A stretch of 64,000 nucleotides of DNA from Mucilaginibacter mali (GTDB taxonomy: Bacteria; Bacteroidota; Bacteroidia; Sphingobacteriales; Sphingobacteriaceae), in the NCBI RefSeq assembly GCF_013283875.1, contig NZ_CP054139.1:1984001-2048000 (forward strand). Direction: 5' to 3'. A program made the position numbers and the translations under genes. Shown piece by piece: positions 26,060-32,859 of this stretch; the stretch's first letter is position 1; every line of letters starts with the position of its first letter. Below the pieces are notes generated by a model. The model ran no database searches. It had not been told where the DNA came from and worked only from the letters and a program-made list of their open reading frames with translations.

Positions 26060-28206
26060 TGTGCGGTTATGGTTGTTTCGTTTAAATTAATTGTGAACGA
26101 TTTGATCGCATTATCTGCTACCTGCACAGACGCGCTCATTACTTCTTTTTTGTTATTCAACAGTTGCTTGTACCCGGTAGATGTGATGGTTAATTGCTGT
26201 TGTTGATACGCGCTTTTGCTTTGATAGGTACGTTTAATGAACTGGTAAAAAGGCGCCACCAGGTCATGCAACCAGATGCCCGGCGAAAGATTTCGAAGTT
26301 GAAGCGGATAAACATCGGTAGCCACCACAGCATTATCGGCCGTGAATACTACCTTATAAGCCGCTAAATAGAAGTAATAAAGCAGCGAGGTATCATCGCC
26401 ATAAAAGCTGGTGAAGTAAAAAGCTGTGCCGTTATTTACAAAATAAACTGTAGCGCCGGTTTCCTTACTGGTAATGTATGATTGATTGTAGGCATCGGTA
26501 AATACCTCCACCGTTTCGGTTTTGCCGTTGCCGCCCGATAGTTTGGCGTTATAGCCCGGCTGCCAGGTAAAGGCCTGTTTTAGCTGGGCGTTCATATCTA
26601 CCGGTTGCAATTGCATGCCTTCGGCGGGTATTTCAAAGCTGTGCAGCTGTTCGCTGTTGCCATTGTTGCTGGTGTAATAGGCGAAGGGATATGCCAAAGT
26701 TTTAGAGCCGATATAAGGCGTAACCTGCATCTGAAAATGCAGATGCGGTTCAGGAGAGCGGCCGGAATTGCCGCACAGTCCCAATAAGTCGCCCTGCTTT
26801 ACATAATCACCAATTTTTACTTTAACCGAATGCTGCTTCAGGTGCGATACCTTACTGTATAACCCGGTAAGGTGTTTAATAACCACCGTATTGCCCCAGT
26901 TTTGCTGTGTGTTTACTACTCCTATTTCATTATCCTCAATATGGTTCACCACATCTTCCACCACGCCGTCGGCACAGGCCAAAACAGGTTTGTTGAAGCA
27001 GTAAAAATGTTCGGGTCGGGTGCCGGTATCGCGATAGGTATTGTTATCCTCGTCGGTAATTACAAAATCCAAAGCCTTGCCCCATTCCTCTTTATGGGTG
27101 ATGCCGCCGTCATATCCCTGCGATACCGTCCATGTGCCGATAAATGGCAGGCTAAGGCGCAGGTATTTCAAATCCTGCAAGCGTTCCTGCCCGTTAAGGA
27201 ATTGATAAAGATTGATCTCGGGCGAGTAATGTTGTATCGGTGTTAGCTGTAGCTTGCCGGGGTTGGTGCGCAACATAAAGAAATACAGCAGCGCGATGGT
27301 AAGCAAACAGAACGGCAGCGAGAAGATAGGCAGGTTATGCACACCCAAGATCCGCGTCAGCGCGTTCACCAGCAGGAAAGCTACCGGTACGGTAATGATA
27401 GCCCAAATGTAGGAACGTACCGATGGGATCAGGAAAAAACCACCGATAGCCACCGATACCATCATAAAGTTGGCCCCCAAATGATAATGGCTGATGCCAT
27501 CAGGATAAACACCTGTAATGCTGTTAAATAAGCACGATGTAATAAAGCCCAGGATCAATAAACTAAAGCCTATTCTTGAATGGATAAAGAGGCCGATACT
27601 CATCACAATACCTGCCACAATACTGTTCTGAAAAAAGATGGAACTTAATGAGCGGAAAAACAGATCGGGGTATTTACCAAAGCAAAGCTTATCAAGGTTT
27701 GATAAAAATTGAACAATATAGGCGCTGCGCCCGGTGTACAATTCCGTAAGCATGTAGCTTTCCTTTTGTTCAAGCCCCATGCCTGCGTAACCATTAGCCG
27801 CAACTAACACTGCCCAAAAAGTAAGCACAAAGGGAATGGATAGCACCGGCAAGCCATATTTACCCAGCCAGGCGGTGAGTACAACGGTTAAGGTAAGTAC
27901 CAGCAGGCAGGCCGCTATCAGCCACAGTAAAAACGCCGTGTTAAAATGGTAGAACGTACCGAATCCGATCCCCAGCAATAGCGCGTTAAAACTGTATAGC
28001 CCGCTTTGTATGCTATCGCGGTGGTAGCCCATCAGGCTGGCCAGTACAATGGTGGCGCAGGTGCAGAGCAAGCCTGTTAACCCTGCGGCCGGGTTAAAAA
28101 AGGAGACCAGTAACAGCAGCACCGCCAATATCCTGTTCTGCGAAAAAAAAAGGATGGCGTAGCTGTTTAGTACCGATTTTGTATAATATATGATATTCTT
28201 ATTCAA
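26035..28206 (-). CDS. Urea-transporter-like membrane domain fused to an M23 metallopeptidase domain
   Basis: A 723-residue fusion. Residues 1 to ~325 form about ten membrane segments with the urea-transporter fold signature (NPAAGLTGLLCTCATIVLASLMGY, GLYSFNALLLGIGFG, and the second half SSIFFQNSIVAGIVMSIGLFI, GVYPDGISHYHLGANFMM). Residues ~350-500 are a LytM/M23 peptidase: His followed by Asp in THKEEWGKALDF, then EPHLHFQ as the HxH zinc motif, with GKPVLACADGVV-like and GDYVKQGDLLGLCGNSG segments. The last ~200 residues are a beta-rich, unassigned domain. In this operon the membrane half may carry a substrate other than urea. Confidence 0.85.
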   Translation of the reverse strand: MNKNIIYYTKSVLNSYAILFFSQNRILAVLLLLVSFFNPAAGLTGLLCTCATIVLASLMGYHRDSIQSGLYSFNALLLGIGFGTFYHFNTAFLLWLIAACLLVLTLTVVLTAWLGKYGLPVLSIPFVLTFWAVLVAANGYAGMGLEQKESYMLTELYTGRSAYIVQFLSNLDKLCFGKYPDLFFRSLSSIFFQNSIVAGIVMSIGLFIHSRIGFSLLILGFITSCLFNSITGVYPDGISHYHLGANFMMVSVAIGGFFLIPSVRSYIWAIITVPVAFLLVNALTRILGVHNLPIFSLPFCLLTIALLYFFMLRTNPGKLQLTPIQHYSPEINLYQFLNGQERLQDLKYLRLSLPFIGTWTVSQGYDGGITHKEEWGKALDFVITDEDNNTYRDTGTRPEHFYCFNKPVLACADGVVEDVVNHIEDNEIGVVNTQQNWGNTVVIKHLTGLYSKVSHLKQHSVKVKIGDYVKQGDLLGLCGNSGRSPEPHLHFQMQVTPYIGSKTLAYPFAYYTSNNGNSEQLHSFEIPAEGMQLQPVDMNAQLKQAFTWQPGYNAKLSGGNGKTETVEVFTDAYNQSYITSKETGATVYFVNNGTAFYFTSFYGDDTSLLYYFYLAAYKVVFTADNAVVATDVYPLQLRNLSPGIWLHDLVAPFYQFIKRTYQSKSAYQQQQLTITSTGYKQLLNNKKEVMSASVQVADNAIKSFTINLNETTITAQWQTEHIF

Positions 28207-28231
28207 TTGATTAAGTGTATCTATGTAAATT

Positions 28232-29593
28232 TTAAACCAGTTTAAATTGTTGCAGGTGGGCGGGTACCTGCTCCATTAATTCTATGTATTCCAGGTTCTC
28301 GGCACGGCGTATCTGGTGCACGTTCTGTTGCTCGTCTATCAGCACCACCGATGGGCGCATGCTGATAAACTGCATCCACTGCGTCATGTTATAGGCGCCA
28401 ACTTTATGCACCACTACATGGTCGCCGGGGTTCATCAGCGGCAAGTTAACGCTGTCGCGCACTACGTCAATGTTCATACATAAAGGGCCGTATAGAACCA
28501 TGTCTTCGGTATGCTGGTTAAAATCCTGCGCAGGGCTTATCTTATGCTCGTACCAAAAGGATGTGAACAGGGTGTTTACCCCAAAATTCATAATGGTGGC
28601 ACGGCGGCCATCGCTCAGACGTTTGTTCGCAATTACACTGCCCAGCAGGTAACCGGCATCATCTATCAGCACGCGACCACTTTCCAGTATCAGTAGGGGC
28701 AGTTCTTCCTGTTTAAAGCCGTAGCCTAAAATCACGGTGGTAATGGCCTCGGCAAAATCATCAACTGATGGTACGGTATCCACGCCTGGTAAGTAAGCGC
28801 CTTTTAAAGTATTTGTTGACGGGAAGCCGCCGCCCAGATCGAGGTATTGAATAGGGGTATACAGCAAATTTTTGCATCGCATGGCCAGTTCGCACAGCTT
28901 GCTGGCCGCAATAGCATAAGCCGATGTAGACAGCATAAATGTACCGATATGGCAATGCAGGCCAACCAGCTGCATTTTACCCGAGCCAACAATTTTTGAT
29001 ATGGCGTTCCAGGCCTGCCCGTTCTCGTAGTTAAAGCCGAAGCGGTCCCACAGTGGGTAAACACCGGTATCCAGGTTAATGCGGATAGCTACACGGGGCT
29101 TTTTATTCAGTTCTTCACAAATCTCTATCAGGTTATATAATTCATCGAAGTGATCGATATGGATCAGCGAATCGTTCTCTATCGCCAGTATCAATTCCTC
29201 GCGCTTTTTATCAGGGCCGTTGAAAATGATATGGTTACCCGCTACGCCATTCCCTAAGGCCTTGTGGTATTCAAAGCCCGACACTACCTCGGCCCAGCTG
29301 CCTTCCTGGTGAAAGATATTGCAAACAGCGTTAAGGTAATTGGTTTTATAACTCCATGCAAACTGCACCTTTGGGTAACGTGTTTTGAACGAACGCGCGG
29401 CCGACTGATAATTGCGGCGGATCTGCTTTTCTGACAATACGAACAGGGGAGAGCCGTACTCAGCTATCAATTGAGTTACCGGCACGCCGTCAATATGCTT
29501 TACTGGCTGAAACTCGGTGCGAGTACCGAATTTATTCATCAAACCGGCATTCATTTTTTTGATGACCGGGCGTTCGTACTTTAATTTTTTCAT
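28232..29593 (-). CDS. Fold-III PLP-dependent decarboxylase (DAP/Orn/Arg decarboxylase family)
   Basis: A 453-residue fold-III PLP enzyme related to LysA. K83 in FAWSYKTN is the PLP lysine; LHCHIG, LDLGGGFP and GPLCMNID (C372, D376) are cofactor and active-site segments. The protein has ~45 residues before the catalytic domain, with Y6-E-R-P9-V-I11 followed by MNAGLMNKFGTRTE. YxxPx(I/L) is the motif by which lasso-peptide leaders bind PqqD-like recognition proteins, and a PqqD-like protein is encoded in the same operon. The substrate is unlikely to be simply meso-DAP for lysine synthesis given this context, but that is inference. It starts after a 110-bp repeat-filled gap. Confidence 0.87.
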   Translation of the reverse strand: MKKLKYERPVIKKMNAGLMNKFGTRTEFQPVKHIDGVPVTQLIAEYGSPLFVLSEKQIRRNYQSAARSFKTRYPKVQFAWSYKTNYLNAVCNIFHQEGSWAEVVSGFEYHKALGNGVAGNHIIFNGPDKKREELILAIENDSLIHIDHFDELYNLIEICEELNKKPRVAIRINLDTGVYPLWDRFGFNYENGQAWNAISKIVGSGKMQLVGLHCHIGTFMLSTSAYAIAASKLCELAMRCKNLLYTPIQYLDLGGGFPSTNTLKGAYLPGVDTVPSVDDFAEAITTVILGYGFKQEELPLLILESGRVLIDDAGYLLGSVIANKRLSDGRRATIMNFGVNTLFTSFWYEHKISPAQDFNQHTEDMVLYGPLCMNIDVVRDSVNLPLMNPGDHVVVHKVGAYNMTQWMQFISMRPSVVLIDEQQNVHQIRRAENLEYIELMEQVPAHLQQFKLV

Positions 29594-29601
29594 CTTTTTT
29601 A

Positions 29602-29705
29602 AGCTGAAAGCTTAAAGCATAAGGCTGAAAGCTTTTTTTTAATATCCGTTTATAATCAATTAGGGTTGCTTCGGGCTTTGTGCCTTCAGCTTTCTGCTTT
29701 TAGCT
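29602..29705. repeat. Heptamer/palindrome repeat between ATP-grasp and decarboxylase genes
   Basis: AAGCTGA, AAGCTTA, AAGCATA, AGGCTGA and AAGC follow one another with a 7-bp period; the opposite end (CCTTCAGCTTTCTGCTTTTA) is the partial complement. Its last bases overlap the stop codon of the ATP-grasp gene (29704-29706). It lies within an otherwise tight operon. Confidence 0.65.
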
Positions 29706-30762
29706 ACAGTTCGCCAAAGGCGGATAATTGCTGAAACTCGCTTACATCGGTAATATGGTCCCAGGCATAGCGTATAAACATTTTGCCCACCTGGTATTCC
29801 TCAAATGGTTTAACGTTTTCGCCTAAGGCCAGTTTTGTTAAGGCCGCGGGCTGGTTTTGTCCGGCTCCGGCACTTAGGTATATCCATGCCGGGAAACGCG
29901 GGTTAACTTCCATAATGTATAGTTTGCCGTTGTTATCGCGCATAATTTCCAGTTCGAAACCGCCGCGCCAGTTGGTGGCTTTGGTAAATTGGCGTGCCAG
30001 TTCAAGCAGGTCGTTATCTTCAATCGTGATACCCGCCCAAGCCTTGCCCTTATCGGTGATATACAGTTTGCGCATAGGGATAATGCTGATGCAGTTACCC
30101 TCGCCATCGCCCAAAGCGGCAATGTTGATCTCGGTGCCTTTTATAAATTGTTGTACAATGATAGGCGTACCCCATTTGGCACTCAACTGGTAAAAAGCCT
30201 TTTGGGCCAGTTCAAGGTTGTGGCAAACGTAGGCTTCGTAATATTTACCTTTTACTACCAGCGGGTAATCCAGTTCTTCGGCGGCTTTTTTCAGGTCATC
30301 GGCTTTATGGATCACCAGATCCTGAGGTACAACCAACTTATACTTCTTGCCAAATTTGGTCAGGTTCACTTTATCCCGCGCTTCTAATGCTTCGTGGGTA
30401 GGTAAAAAGGTGTGGATGCCCATTATACGCAGCTGCGGGCTGATCTTGATAAAGTTGTACAGTTCAGCATCGAAATTAGGGATGATGATGTCGATATCTT
30501 CCTTACTATGAATATATTGCAGGCGTTCAGCTAAAGCTTCAGCTCCGGCAGATGGGTAGGGGATCTGGTAGGTTTTATCAACCAGGTCGTGCAGGTATAC
30601 ACCTGGTTCCAGCGATTCGTAAGAGAGGCCGATGATCCTCAACTCCCTGTCCAAACCCTCACGCAGGGCGCGGATCACCGCTACACCCGGGCCGGGGCTA
30701 TCCACGGCGTTAAGGGCGGTAACACCGATCACTAAAGGCTTATTTGTAAAAGTTTTTACCAT
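29704..30762 (-). CDS. ATP-grasp ligase (CarB/PylC-like)
   Basis: A 352-residue ATP-grasp enzyme. The N-terminal pre-ATP-grasp Rossmann-like domain begins KPLVIGVTALNAVDSPGPG. ATP-binding elements are YPLVVKGKYYEAY, PIIVQQFIKGTEINIAALGDGEG, and the metal-binding GGFELEIMRDNNGKLYIMEVNPRFPAW. Members of this group form carboxylate-amine or similar bonds through an acyl-phosphate. It lies 4 nt after the PqqD-like gene, so the two are probably partners; the PqqD fold commonly presents a peptide to its enzyme. Substrates are unknown. It may ligate an amino acid to a peptide or small molecule. Confidence 0.85.
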   Translation of the reverse strand: MVKTFTNKPLVIGVTALNAVDSPGPGVAVIRALREGLDRELRIIGLSYESLEPGVYLHDLVDKTYQIPYPSAGAEALAERLQYIHSKEDIDIIIPNFDAELYNFIKISPQLRIMGIHTFLPTHEALEARDKVNLTKFGKKYKLVVPQDLVIHKADDLKKAAEELDYPLVVKGKYYEAYVCHNLELAQKAFYQLSAKWGTPIIVQQFIKGTEINIAALGDGEGNCISIIPMRKLYITDKGKAWAGITIEDNDLLELARQFTKATNWRGGFELEIMRDNNGKLYIMEVNPRFPAWIYLSAGAGQNQPAALTKLALGENVKPFEEYQVGKMFIRYAWDHITDVSEFQQLSAFGEL

Positions 30763-30766
30763 CGCC

Positions 30767-31009
30767 TTATTGCTCTAACAGGTTGGCATCTTTTAATTGC
30801 AGTACCCAATCTTCCCAATCGCGCTCCAGTTGGGTGGCGTCAACATCGTAGGTATCCAGTATTTGCTGTTTAATTTCCAGCGAATCCTTGCCGGCTTTCA
30901 TCAGGGCCAGTATCTCGGCAGCTATAGGGTTGCTGCTAAAGGAATCGCCCGTGGAAGGGTTGAAAATAAAACCATTCTCGCTGGTGGCAATATTTTTTTT
31001 TAGTTTCAT
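30767..31009 (-). CDS. PqqD-like protein (RiPP recognition element fold)
   Basis: An 80-residue protein that matches PqqD: three N-terminal strands (NIATSENGFIFNPSTGDSFSSN) followed by a winged-helix bundle (PIAAEILALMKAGKDSLEIKQQI, DVDATQLERDWEDWVLQLKDANLLEQ). Discrete PqqD-like domains bind the leader part of peptide substrates and hand them to modifying enzymes. It is the first gene of the operon and sits 4 nt before the ATP-grasp gene. No separate short precursor gene is seen beside it. The only YxxPx(I/L) sequence noticed in the operon is at the decarboxylase N-terminus. Confidence 0.85.
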   Translation of the reverse strand: MKLKKNIATSENGFIFNPSTGDSFSSNPIAAEILALMKAGKDSLEIKQQILDTYDVDATQLERDWEDWVLQLKDANLLEQ

Positions 31010-31106
31010 CTCGGGTTTAATCAGGGTTTATATGCCGCGTTTAGTTAAATGGCGACCGGTTTAAATTATGATATGAAGGTCGGGCTAATATCTTACTTTT
31101 TTTACG

Positions 31107-31138
31107 AATGTATCGGCCAATGGCGATAATGTATCGAC
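31107..31138. promoter_or_regulatory. Candidate LytTR-type binding site: two direct repeats 21 bp apart
   Basis: AATGTATCGGC (31107-31117) and AATGTATCGAC (31128-31138) differ at one base and are spaced by exactly two helical turns, as known for LytTR regulators such as AgrA. They lie 98-129 bp ahead of the PqqD-like gene. A LytTR regulator gene is 3 kb away. Confidence 0.55.
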
Positions 31139-31234
31139 GAAAAGTATTGTAAAGATGCAATAAACGGCTTATTAATCAGTTGCCGGTTTGAGACGATAAG
31201 GCGGGGAAAATCCTTCGGTAATACCCGAAAAAAA

Positions 31235-31339
31235 TTATTTCACTTGTTTTGATGAGGTGAAAATATCGGTAAGGCAAAACCAGGCGACCCCAATAATTAA
31301 CAGGATAAGGGCAAACAGGCAGGTGAGGATCTTTTTCAT
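31235..31339 (-). CDS. Small single-pass membrane peptide (34 aa)
   Basis: ATG at 31339, stop at 31235-31237. The product starts MKKILTCLFALILLIIGVAW and ends FTSSKQVK: a short basic start, one hydrophobic helix and a polar tail. No ribosome-binding evidence decides whether it is made. A truncated copy exists at 32639-32716. It is in the same direction as the PqqD operon, 226 bp ahead of it. It is too short for a family assignment and could be a chance frame. Confidence 0.35.
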   Translation of the reverse strand: MKKILTCLFALILLIIGVAWFCLTDIFTSSKQVK

Positions 31340-31394
31340 TTTAAAGTAAACGCGGGGTTACGTGCTTTTAAAATGCTTAATTAAAATATATTGA
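31292..31394. repeat. Duplicated intergenic segment, copy 1
   Basis: Matches 32669-32771 with one mismatch over 103 nt (offset 1377 bp). It covers the 5' half of the small peptide frame and the sequence ahead of it. Similarity continues more weakly to the AATGTATCGGC motif. Confidence 0.9.
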
Positions 31395-31420
31395 TCAACA
31401 GGGTGCCGATGAACAGGGGT

Positions 31421-31431
31421 AATGTATCGGC
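31421..31431. promoter_or_regulatory. AATGTATCGGC motif ahead of acyltransferase 1
   Basis: A full copy of the motif found at 31107-31138, 50 bp before the TTG start of the first acyltransferase. A degenerate half-site 21 bp upstream (31400-31410) matches at 5 of 11 positions. Confidence 0.4.
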
Positions 31432-31481
31432 GAACGGGGATTTAAATATTTATGGCTTAAATAAAGGCTATTTTATTATTA

Positions 31482-32594
31482 TTGCTTATCTCATACCCAA
31501 ATCACTTGTTTAAGATACCCGGTAACCATATCCCCGAGATAGTCGACAAAAAGTACTTCCCCGTTTTAGATGGGCTTCGTGCTGTTGCCATACTATTTGT
31601 GGTAATTGGCCATATCATTATCTATACACCGGCCAACAAATACATTAACGGCGCCATCGGGGTTGAGATATTTTTTGTTTTGAGTGGATTCCTGATCACT
31701 ACGCTGTTGTTGAAAGAGCGTGTGAGCAACGGACAAATATCCTTACGCAACTTCTATATACGCAGGACCTTGCGCATACTTCCCGTAGCTTATTTGTATT
31801 TGTTGGTGATAGGTGTTTTAAACTATATCTTCAATCTGCAAATTTCGGCCATCGCCTTCCTAAGCGATGTGTTTTACTTCCGGAATACCCCTATCAACTA
31901 CGGCCACAACGCATGGTTAACCGATCATTTCTGGACTTTATCCATCGAGGAGCAATTTTACCTCCTGTTTCCCTTGCTAATGGTTAAAAATTTTGGCCGA
32001 TATTTTAAGCTGATCGTGGTATTAATTATCGGCATCCCGCTGTTGCAGTTTTTAAGTTACCATAACGTAGGGGTCTTGTATTCAAACTACTGGGTGCATA
32101 AAGCGGCCATGGCCATTATCATATTATTTGGTCACGGAACTTTGTCTATACTCATTGGCTCACTACTGGCATTATTAATATTTAACGGGACACTAAAACC
32201 CGTCAAACTAAAAAATGCCCATTGGCTAAGCACACTTGTTTTTATAGCGGCCATTATTTTCAATGCCCAATACCCTGTGCTGATGGCAAATGTGTCTTTA
32301 AGTGAGATCATTTTTTCGATACTGATAGCGGTAGTTATCTTCCTGTGCCTGTCGTTTAACGATTTGCTGGGCCAACTGCTGTCAACCCCCGTTTTAGTAA
32401 AGGTTGGCGTGTTATCCTATAGCATCTACATCTGGCAGCAATTATTTACGTATAGCCAACCCTGGCAGCACGCGTTTAAATATGCAGATGCATGGTGGTT
32501 CAACATGCCTTTGTTGCTGATCGTATCAATAGCTTCCTACTACCTGTACGAGCGCAAATTCCTGAAATTAAAGGATAAGTTTAAGGCGGTTTAA
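31482..32594 (+). CDS. Acyltransferase family 3 (OafA/YrhL-like) membrane protein, paralogue 1
   Basis: A 370-residue protein with about ten membrane segments. FPVLDGLRAVAILFVVIGH, GVEIFFVLSGFLIT, FYIRRTLRILPVAYLY and DHFWTLSIEEQFYL are hallmarks of acyltransferase_3; the His in VVIGH is the expected catalytic residue. Such proteins O-acylate surface sugars. The start is TTG at 31482: the paralogue downstream has ATG at the equivalent place, where this gene reads ATC. It has a full-length paralogue at 32860-33966, probably from tandem duplication. The AATGTATCGGC motif ahead suggests control by the nearby LytTR pair. Confidence 0.88.
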   Translation: MLISYPNHLFKIPGNHIPEIVDKKYFPVLDGLRAVAILFVVIGHIIIYTPANKYINGAIGVEIFFVLSGFLITTLLLKERVSNGQISLRNFYIRRTLRILPVAYLYLLVIGVLNYIFNLQISAIAFLSDVFYFRNTPINYGHNAWLTDHFWTLSIEEQFYLLFPLLMVKNFGRYFKLIVVLIIGIPLLQFLSYHNVGVLYSNYWVHKAAMAIIILFGHGTLSILIGSLLALLIFNGTLKPVKLKNAHWLSTLVFIAAIIFNAQYPVLMANVSLSEIIFSILIAVVIFLCLSFNDLLGQLLSTPVLVKVGVLSYSIYIWQQLFTYSQPWQHAFKYADAWWFNMPLLLIVSIASYYLYERKFLKLKDKFKAV

Positions 32595-32595
32595 T

Positions 32596-32667
32596 TTACT
32601 TTTTCACCCAGCCTTTGGCAAAGGCGCTATAACTGTGGCTAATAGGCAATTCGGCGCCGGCCAATTG
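32596..32667 (-). pseudogene. C-terminal remnant of a LytTR regulator gene
   Basis: Encodes 23 residues ending SYSAFAKGWVKK plus stop, aligned with the last 23 residues of the intact regulator (33968-34672) except G for S and H for D. About ten of the codon differences are synonymous, including the stop (TAA against TAG). The remnant is cut at 32667/32668, where the duplicated intergenic segment begins. Confidence 0.8.
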
Positions 32668-32716
32668 TAATAATTAACAGGATAAGGGCCAACAGGCAGG
32701 TGAGGATCTTTTTCAT
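32639..32716 (-). pseudogene. Truncated chimeric copy of the small membrane-peptide frame
   Basis: Starts MKKILTCLLALILLII like the frame at 31235-31339, then runs into the LytTR remnant read in another frame and stops after 25 residues. It marks the duplication junction and is probably not functional. Confidence 0.5.
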
Positions 32717-32771
32717 TTTAAAGTAAACGCGGGGTTACGTGCTTTTAAAATGCTTAATTAAAATATATTGA
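32669..32771. repeat. Duplicated intergenic segment, copy 2
   Basis: The partner of 31292-31394, with one mismatch in 103 nt. It lies between the LytTR remnant and the second acyltransferase. Confidence 0.9.
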
Positions 32772-32795
32772 GCAACAAGGTAGATGAACAGCGAC

Positions 32796-32806
32796 AATGT
32801 ATCGGC
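32796..32806. promoter_or_regulatory. AATGTATCGGC motif ahead of acyltransferase 2
   Basis: Identical to the motif at 31421-31431 and followed by the same CGAACGG, 53 bp before the ATG of the second acyltransferase, although the sequence just before it has diverged. No convincing partner 21 bp away. Confidence 0.4.
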
Positions 32807-32859
32807 GAACGGATTTTTATTTTTGTGATTTGTAAATCCGAATTTTATTATCATTGTTA

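Larger units (their letters stand above)
31010..31481. other. Gap between the divergent PqqD operon and acyltransferase genes
   Basis: 472 bp holding the paired AATGTATCGRC motifs (31107-31138), a small membrane-peptide frame (31235-31339), a 103-bp segment repeated downstream (31292-31394) and another AATGTATCGGC motif (31421-31431), each listed separately. No canonical TTTG/TAnnTTTG promoter was found for the PqqD operon. Confidence 0.6.

Noticed and set aside
28232..29593. Calling the PLP enzyme LysA for lysine biosynthesis
   Set aside because: The operon contains no other lysine gene, and the added N-terminal tail and PqqD partner suggest another role.
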